A stretch of DNA of 14,725 nt from an uncultured Alphaproteobacteria bacterium (GTDB taxonomy: Bacteria > Pseudomonadota > Alphaproteobacteria > Caulobacterales > Caulobacteraceae): the NCBI GenBank assembly GCA_903928755.1, contig CAIYSH010000348.1, positions 1-14,725 of the forward strand, written 5' to 3'. This document shows positions 14,341 through 14,725 of the stretch, piece by piece. Below the pieces are notes generated by a model that was given only the letters and a program-made list of their open reading frames with translations, made no database searches and was not told the origin of the DNA. The translations under genes and the position numbers were made by a program. The first letter of the stretch is position 1; each line of letters starts with the position of its first letter.

Positions 14341-14580
14341 GTGGTCACGATCCATAGGGCCCACGGCTTGCGGTTCATCATCTTCGTCGATGACCATGAG
14401 CCGGCCCATGTCCACGTCTTCGGAGATGGTCACGCCAAGATCAACCTGATCAGCGCGGATGGGGGACCCAGGATCGTGACGATTGAAGGCATGAAGCGCA
14501 GCGACGTGCGCCGCGCCATGCAGGTCGTGGTCGAGCAACAGCTGGTCATGCTGTCACGGTGGAGGGACATACATGGGTGA
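14341..14580 (+). CDS. DUF4160 family protein
   Basis: This small protein has 79 residues. The N-terminus HGLRFIIFVDDHEPAHVHVFGDGHAKINL contains the defining EPAHVHV of DUF4160, whose clustered histidines may bind metal or nucleic acid. The C-terminal half is a helix pair (MKRSDVRRAMQVVVEQQLVMLSRW). DUF4160 genes are usually directly followed by a DUF2442 gene, as here, and the pair has been suggested to act as a toxin-antitoxin-like module, though the activity is not established. The start is the GTG at 14341; no ATG fits and no good ribosome-binding site precedes it. The last 8 bases overlap the start of the next gene, indicating coupled translation. Confidence 0.85.
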   Translation: MVTIHRAHGLRFIIFVDDHEPAHVHVFGDGHAKINLISADGGPRIVTIEGMKRSDVRRAMQVVVEQQLVMLSRWRDIHG

Positions 14581-14725
14581 CGCAATTCTGCTCGGCCTGA
14601 GCGAGGCTGAACTCGCAGCCGCCGAGGCCCGGGGCCGCGAATCCGCACGGACCGAGCCCAGGGCCGTCCGCGCCCACTATGACCTTCAGGTCGGGCGGGT
14701 GGTGGTAGACCTGACCAATGGCTGC
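14573..14725 (+). CDS. DUF2442 family protein, N-terminal part (gene runs off the right edge)
   Basis: The frame is open for 51 codons from the ATG at 14573 to the edge. An N-terminal extension (MGDAILLGLSEAELAAAEARGRE) precedes a segment, RAVRAHYDLQVGRVVVDLTNGC, that matches the start of the DUF2442 fold, where a beta-strand pair is followed by a conserved V-x-L-x-x-G. The ATG overlaps the end of the DUF4160 gene by 8 bases (ATGGGTGA), and GGAGG about 10 bases upstream serves as ribosome-binding site. The helical extension before the DUF2442 core may be a DNA-binding or partner-binding arm, but only the visible part can be judged. Confidence 0.75.
   Translation, partial: MGDAILLGLSEAELAAAEARGRESARTEPRAVRAHYDLQVGRVVVDLTNGC

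Overview
This high-GC window carries alphaproteobacterial gene families. The large TonB-dependent receptor with its alphaproteobacterial-type N-terminus, the coding bias and the mix of families suggest the Caulobacterales (Caulobacter, Phenylobacterium or Brevundimonas relatives). That assignment is an inference from the proteins, because the window has no rRNA or other marker gene. I see no tRNA, rRNA, CRISPR array, insertion sequence or integrase.

Bases 1-5279 look like a sugar-uptake and catabolism block. It starts with the N-terminal part of a TonB-dependent outer-membrane receptor on the minus strand, running off the left edge. Divergent from it are a small exported protein and a ROK-family fructokinase-like sugar kinase. 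A GH36 alpha-galactosidase converges on the kinase with a 26-bp tail-to-tail overlap, and an HxlR-family regulator lies upstream of the alpha-galactosidase on the same strand. Receptor, glycosidase and kinase together would suit import and breakdown of an alpha-galactoside such as raffinose or melibiose. The substrate is inferred. A Pho-box-like repeat lies between the receptor and the exported protein. The region upstream of the HxlR gene holds two large imperfect dyads.

Bases 5488-9607 hold an exported protein of unknown function followed by a phosphonate cassette. On the minus strand, a FAD-dependent amine oxidoreductase of the phosphonate-associated type is followed 11 bp later by phosphonoacetaldehyde hydrolase (PhnX). 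Divergent from them is a DUF5690 major-facilitator-like membrane protein. No PhnW transaminase and no phosphonate ABC transporter are present, so the cassette may make phosphonoacetaldehyde oxidatively and import its substrate through the DUF5690 protein.

Bases 9666-14152 hold hemN (oxygen-independent coproporphyrinogen III dehydrogenase), an N-acyl-D-amino-acid deacylase-like amidohydrolase and an acyl-CoA dehydrogenase. All are on the plus strand, each with its own good ribosome-binding site.

Bases 14153-14725 contain a perfect 16-bp parS palindrome, the centromere sequence bound by chromosomal ParB. Just downstream is a DUF4160 gene overlapping the start of a DUF2442 gene that runs off the right edge. 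The parS site is the most striking single element. It suggests that this end of the window lies in a chromosome-segregation (origin-proximal) zone, or on a second replicon using the same ParB specificity.
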